Source: an uncultured Peptococcaceae bacterium
Lineage (GTDB): Bacteria > Bacillota > Peptococcia > Peptococcales > Peptococcaceae
Length of the DNA: 7,582 bases
Assembly (NCBI GenBank): GCA_945949655.1
Contig: CAMFFG010000052.1
Span: 1-7,582 of the forward strand
Direction of reading: 5' to 3'
Positions within the stretch are counted from its first letter, which is position 1. Every line of letters begins with the position of its first letter. The position numbers and the translations under genes were made by a program. Below the pieces are notes generated by a model. The model had not been told where the DNA came from, searched no databases, and saw nothing but the letters and a program-made list of their open reading frames with translations. Shown piece by piece: positions 5,091 through 7,582 of the stretch.

Positions 5091-5338
5091 AAGAATAAAA
5101 ATTTATTAAATGTTTAAATACAGGTGCTAGGACAAAAACTTAGTAATTTAAAAAGATGTCGTGACTACAAAAACTTATGTATAGTACTTTGCGAGAACAG
5201 GTTTTTGTCCTAGTTTCTAATTTGGATTCCCACAAATAATACTATCGTCATCTTAAAACTCATTTGGATCCGTTTTTTATGTTATTATTTTAATAATGGG
5301 AAATGATATTATTTTTCTTATTAAAGAGGTGAAGCAAG
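5091..5338 (+). other. Intergenic spacer between toxin tip and immunity gene
   Basis: AT-rich, with no ORF bearing a ribosome binding site. Besides the 87-bp inverted-repeat element it holds ATTTGGATCC-like words near 5221 and 5263; the second resembles 938-947 upstream of the decayed tail at 973-996. A TAATAAT sequence at about 5291-5297 is a plausible -10 for the immunity gene, but no clear -35 accompanies it. Confidence 0.35.
5127..5213. mobile_element. 87-bp MITE-like element with 13-bp perfect terminal inverted repeats
   Basis: CTAGGACAAAAAC (5127-5139) and GTTTTTGTCCTAG (5201-5213) are exact inverted repeats separated by 61 bp without a gene. The TA inside each CTAG would fit a TA target duplication, as made by IS630/Tc1-type elements. 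ACAAAAACTTA also occurs twice in direct orientation (5132-5142 and 5167-5177), so the right arm can pair with either copy. It is inserted between the toxin tip and the immunity gene. It could alternatively be a regulatory RNA stem-loop. Confidence 0.5.
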
Positions 5339-5821
5339 TTGAATTTTATCTCAGGTATTGATACGGACAAAGCTAAAGAAAATTTCCGTTCAAAATTAGA
5401 AGTATGTGATGTATATGATTGGATAAATCGAAGCACCAAACATGGAGAGATATATGGATATATTTATAAAAATAAAATAGTAATTGTGGTAAACCCATCT
5501 TTAAAAAAGAAAAACGCATTAACGATAGAGCAAAAATATTGTTTTAGAGGGAAATTGGTCAGGCAAAATAATGGTACAATTTTGAAAGGAAGTATTACGC
5601 CAGTCTACCTCACATATATATTGGTATTTTTATTTGCACAAGTGGTGTCGGTAAATTATTATTTAAACCAATCAACGAATGAAAATATTTTTATGTTTTT
5701 ATGTATTTGTATTATGATTGGAATTGTATATTGTGGTAATTGTTGGCTTATAAAAAACATGTGGAGTTATGCAACAAGAGAGGAATTGTATAATTTGATA
5801 GAAGAATGTTTGCATAAGTAA
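5339..5821 (+). CDS. Two-TM membrane protein, putative immunity to the Rhs tip
   Basis: 160 residues. TTG 5339 follows GAGGTGA (5326-5332) by 6 nt. Residues 1-85 are soluble, with a YDWINRSTKHGEIYG stretch and a beta-rich FRGKLVRQNNGTILKGSI segment. Two hydrophobic helices follow at about 88-108 (TPVYLTYILVFLFAQVV) and 115-138 (NIFMFLCICIMIGIVYCG), then a charged tail. The G-K-L...NGT.LKG segment recurs in small membrane proteins beside polymorphic toxins, but I cannot name a family. Position directly after the Rhs tip implies an immunity role. A membrane-resident immunity protein would suit a membrane-active toxin; both points are inference. It is strongly AT-rich. Confidence 0.65.
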   Translation: MNFISGIDTDKAKENFRSKLEVCDVYDWINRSTKHGEIYGYIYKNKIVIVVNPSLKKKNALTIEQKYCFRGKLVRQNNGTILKGSITPVYLTYILVFLFAQVVSVNYYLNQSTNENIFMFLCICIMIGIVYCGNCWLIKNMWSYATREELYNLIEECLHK

Positions 5822-5940
5822 TTGGTTCATACATTCAATTGCTACACTTAGAAGAAGCAGTGTTAAAAGAGGAAACATATATATTTTTATGATGTTATGG
5901 AGTAATAGCTCTTTTTTTATTTTGCAAGAATGTGATGGTA

Positions 5941-6404
5941 ATGTATGGAGAAATTTTATATGAATTACATTTTCCGATGGAGTTTATTATAATACAACTT
6001 ATCTTTTTGGGAATGTTTTTCTTGTTGCCTAAAGGGTACTCGTTTGTTATAAAATGGAGTTCATTAGAAAAAGATAAAGCAACTGAAAAAATATCAAAAT
6101 AGTATCTTATATAGCAGTGGTATTCCTTTTAATGATTTTTATGCAGTTTGATAAGGGCCTGATAGATATGTATAAGTAGTTCGATAAAATGTATGAACAT
6201 GGAAAATATGCGTCCATAATTGGCAAGGTTGAAGATTTTATTCCAGGTAAAGTAACAAATAATAGTAAAGAAAGTTTTTCAATTAATAGTATAATTTTCT
6301 AGTATGATATGCTGGAATATAAAATTGGATATCAGAAAATAAAGCCTTTAGGCGGGAAAATAAGAAATGGACAACGGTTGAAATTAAAATATATCATTAT
6401 ATAA
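5941..6404 (+). pseudogene. Decayed immunity-type membrane protein
   Basis: ATG 5941 opens a membrane-like sequence (FIIIQLIFLGMFFLL) that stops at TAG 6100-6102. A second frame from 6096 continues the same kind of protein (IVSYIAVVFLLMIF, a third hydrophobic helix). It then reads GKYASIIGKVEDFIPG, SKESFSINSIIF-stop-YD, and PLGGKIRNGQRLKLKYI up to TAA 6402. Two internal TAG codons (6168-6170 and 6300-6302) and the frame change show decay. The C-terminal part matches a small domain common near polymorphic toxins (..kY..VeG.VenF.P....ESF.vn.v.F.YSD.....GG.I..G...rI.Y). It was probably a second immunity gene, now dead. Low-GC like its neighbour. Confidence 0.6.
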
Positions 6405-6513
6405 TGGAGAAAACAGAATAGTATATATGGAAAAAATAGTTCATATTCGGGAGTAGTATTATATTTAATTTTTGATATGTTTTAGAGAATGTGATTATAT
6501 TATAACGATATAA
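6405..6513 (+). other. AT-rich spacer with no supported feature
   Basis: Only short open stretches without ribosome binding sites. The stop codon TAA at 6511-6513 directly precedes the Rhs fragment, marking its left junction near 6511. I see nothing else here. Confidence 0.4.
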
Positions 6514-6830
6514 ATGTACCGAGTAGTGGTAGACTACAAGCTGAATAACCTGAACCAGATCACCACAAAAAGTGATGACGGATGGAAAACCAATACCGAT
6601 TACAGCTATGACAAGTGCGTTAATACCTTAACAAAGGTTTATCACAAAAACAGCAAAGAACTGGTAGCCGGTGTATATGAATATGAATACGATGAAACCA
6701 ATCGGATGGAGTATCCCGTTATGGAGCAGATGTCGTTGCAGAGTACGTTTTAGAAAAAACAGTTGACAAAACCGGGAGAATCACATATCATATAACACAG
6801 AGAGTTTTATATTCTGAAACCGTTGAGTAA
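6514..6830 (+). pseudogene. Rhs YD-repeat fragment, out of order and frameshifted
   Basis: The first frame reads LNNLNQITTKSDDGW, then YSYDKCVNTLTKVYH and YEYEYDETNRM: classic YD/Rhs repeats (YxYDxxNRLT). The reading loses frame near 6715-6717 (one base missing among the C residues) and continues in the next frame as RYGADVVAEYVLEKTVDKTG, then RITYHITQRVLYSETVE, ending at TAA 6828. This part of an Rhs protein normally lies N-terminal to the core, yet here it is downstream of the core, the tip and two immunity genes. So it is a separate fragment left by recombination. There is no ribosome binding site for ATG 6514. GC content is intermediate, like the core at 4300-4600. Confidence 0.75.
6763..6791 (+). 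promoter_or_regulatory. Candidate promoter of the T-box/trpX locus, inside the Rhs fragment
   Basis: TTGACA (6763-6768), exactly 17 bp, TATCAT (6786-6791; 5 of 6 to consensus). The implied start near 6798 is about 60 nt before the conserved T-box AGAGAG motif. The promoter bases lie within codons of the Rhs remnant (the VDKTG segment), so the insertion may have supplied a new promoter. The match is excellent but not proven to be the one used. Confidence 0.6.
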
Positions 6831-6848
6831 GAAGAGTACATACAAAGT

Positions 6849-7073
6849 GCGTTATGGCAGAGAGCTGTGGATGGTGGGATCACAGTATAATAGCTTGTAT
6901 GGAATGGGCTTATGAGGGCAACCCGAACTGACAGTAGGCGTTGACGGGAGCTTCACCTGTTACAAAGGAAGCATACATGTTTGTGTATGAAACGAGCGAG
7001 CCATAAGGCTAATTTGGGTGGTACCGCAGGAGCTGATCAGCACTTGTCCCTTAGAGGGGATAGGTGCTTTTTT
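6849..7073 (+). promoter_or_regulatory. T-box leader with TGG (Trp) specifier
   Basis: T-box landmarks appear in the correct order. AGAGAG (6859-6864) is followed by a small stem CTGTG/CACAG around GGTG. GGAA-TGG-GCTTATGAG (6901-6916) has the specifier triplet TGG at 6905-6907. GAAC and AGTAGG (6925-6938) and GACGGG...CACCTGTTAC (6943-6963) match the stem II/IIA-B region. CATACA/TGTATG (6972-6989) is stem III. AATTTGGGTGGTACCGCAGG (7011-7030) is the T-box bulge motif. T-box RNAs read uncharged tRNA: codon-anticodon pairing at the specifier plus acceptor-end pairing at TGGN stabilise the antiterminator. TGG specifies tRNA-Trp, in agreement with the downstream gene. The TGGT bulge pairs best with a tRNA ending ACCA. 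Confidence 0.9.
7039..7073 (+). terminator. T-box intrinsic terminator
   Basis: AGCACTTGTCCC (7039-7050) pairs with GGGGATAGGTGCT (7056-7068): 12 bp with two wobble pairs and a 5-6 nt loop, then six T at 7068-7073. It follows the T-box motif by 9 nt, so its 5' arm competes with the antiterminator, as in other T-box leaders. Confidence 0.88.
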
Positions 7074-7103
7074 GTTACGCACGGAGGCAAAGGGGATGGT
7101 TTT

Positions 7104-7133
7104 ATGATAAGTGACTGGTGGAGCAGCAACTGA
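7104..7133 (+). CDS. Nine-codon Trp-rich leader peptide (MISDWWSSN)
   Basis: ATG 7104, then ATA AGT GAC TGG TGG AGC AGC AAC and TGA 7131-7133. AAGGGG (7090-7095) gives an 8-nt spacer, a good ribosome binding site. Tandem Trp codons in a nine-codon ORF, between a Trp T-box terminator and a TrpX gene, are most unlikely by chance. Known parallels are the E. coli trpL attenuator peptide and the Trp-containing leader peptide after the T-box of the B. subtilis anti-TRAP operon. There, ribosome stalling at Trp codons changes translation of the next gene. No terminator hairpin lies in the A-rich 7134-7170, so control here would be translational or through mRNA stability. The mechanism is inference. 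Confidence 0.65.
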   Translation: MISDWWSSN

Positions 7134-7182
7134 ATTTATAAAAGAAATGTAAAAACAAAAGAAAACCAAAGGAGCGATTTTG

Positions 7183-7582
7183 ATGAAAAAGGCAGTAAAA
7201 AAATTAGGTATCGTATTATCGTTGGCAGCTTGTGTGGGCCTAATGCCCACAGGCTGCGGTGGAAACGAGGGTGCGGACAGTCAGTCGGATGCAGGCCAGA
7301 CAGACAAAACTTATAAGATCGGGATCAATCAGTTTGCCGATCACGGTTCGCTGGATAACTGCCGGGAAGGCTTTATCGAAGGCTTGCGGCAGGCTGGTTT
7401 TGAAGAAGGGGTCAATATTGAGTTTGATTATTCCAATGCCAATGCAGATCCCGGCATTGCCAACCAGATCGCCGAAAGCCATGTTTCCACCGGTGTTGAT
7501 CTGATCTGCGCCATTGCCACACCGTCGGCACAGGCTTCCTACAATGCGGCAGAACCAAAAGGGATCCCTGTGATCTACACCG
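7183..7582 (+). CDS. trpX: TrpX-family ABC transporter substrate-binding lipoprotein (5' part)
   Basis: ATG 7183 follows GGAG (7171-7174) by 8 nt. The ORF stays open to the right edge (133 codons seen; relatives have about 320-340). Residues 1-25 form a lipoprotein signal (MKKAVKKL, hydrophobic run, MPTGC with Cys25). The -3 residue is Pro, unusual for a lipobox, which normally has Leu, Val or Ile. The mature part, YKIGINQFADHGSLDNCREGFIEGL, then NIEFDYSNANADPGIANQIAE, then DLICAIATPSAQASYNA and IPVIYT, matches the ABC_sub_bind family (PF04392, formerly DUF534), which includes streptococcal TrpX. The family captures tryptophan or related substrates for a TrpYZ-type permease and ATPase, which should lie just beyond the window. 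T-box and leader-peptide Trp codons support tryptophan as substrate. Confidence 0.88.
   Translation, partial: MKKAVKKLGIVLSLAACVGLMPTGCGGNEGADSQSDAGQTDKTYKIGINQFADHGSLDNCREGFIEGLRQAGFEEGVNIEFDYSNANADPGIANQIAESHVSTGVDLICAIATPSAQASYNAAEPKGIPVIYT

Noticed and set aside
5889..5963. A short ORF starting at ATG 5889 with a weak upstream AGAGG
   Set aside because: It ends after about 25 codons, and its frame gives no membrane or domain pattern, whereas the frame at 5941 does.
7134..7182. Classic trp-type attenuator after the leader peptide
   Set aside because: The stretch is A-rich with no stem or T-run, so an E. coli-style alternative terminator is not present.
6960..7250. A 96-residue minus-strand ORF
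   Set aside because: It is antisense to the T-box, terminator and leader peptide and has no ribosome binding site or recognisable family.

Overview
The window looks like a chromosomal segment from a Bacillota bacterium (Clostridia or Negativicutes; the sequence does not settle which). The evidence is strong AGGAGG-type ribosome binding sites, TTG and GTG starts, a T-box leader, a DUF1659/DUF2922 gene pair and an SPP1-type holin. Base composition is a mosaic. A GC-rich block (about 1030-1630 and 1890-4090) carries the apparently functional genes. AT-rich blocks (about 170-960 and 4620-6500) carry polymorphic-toxin accessory material.

Layout. (1) 1-1030 holds toxin-system debris: the last codons of a protein entering from the left, a possible truncated lipoprotein leader, a promoter-bearing repeat, one intact membrane-anchored orphan protein (291-845 coding), and a second decayed copy of the left-edge tail. 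(2) 1047-1095 is a two-way terminator. (3) 1132-1626 (minus) encodes a ComK-like putative DNA-binding regulator. (4) 1632-2023 is a divergent intergenic region with an AT-rich stretch, six ATTGCAC-type direct repeats about 20 bp apart, a promoter, and a perfect palindrome sharing the ATTGCA core. (5) 2024-4088 is an operon of DUF1659 protein, DUF2922 protein, SPP1-family holin, Amidase_3 endolysin and a small phage/ICE-type protein, closed by a strong terminator at 4143-4184. It is a lysis cassette without phage structural genes. (6) 4219-4293 repeats 94-167, so two direct repeats bracket about 4.1 kb. (7) 4300-6830 is an orphan Rhs array: a frameshifted Rhs core with a glycine-rich C-terminal tip, an 87-bp MITE-like inverted-repeat element, a two-TM putative immunity protein, a stop-riddled second immunity-type pseudogene, and a fragment of Rhs YD-repeat region lying out of order at the end. 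(8) From 6763 comes a tryptophan transport locus: promoter, T-box leader with a TGG specifier, intrinsic terminator, a nine-codon leader ORF with tandem Trp codons (MISDWWSSN), then a TrpX-family lipoprotein that runs off the right edge.

The most notable signals are the apparent double tryptophan sensing ahead of the TrpX gene (T-box plus Trp-rich leader peptide), and the phased ATTGCAC array controlling a lysis-like operon divergent from a ComK-like regulator, next to Rhs toxin cassettes.
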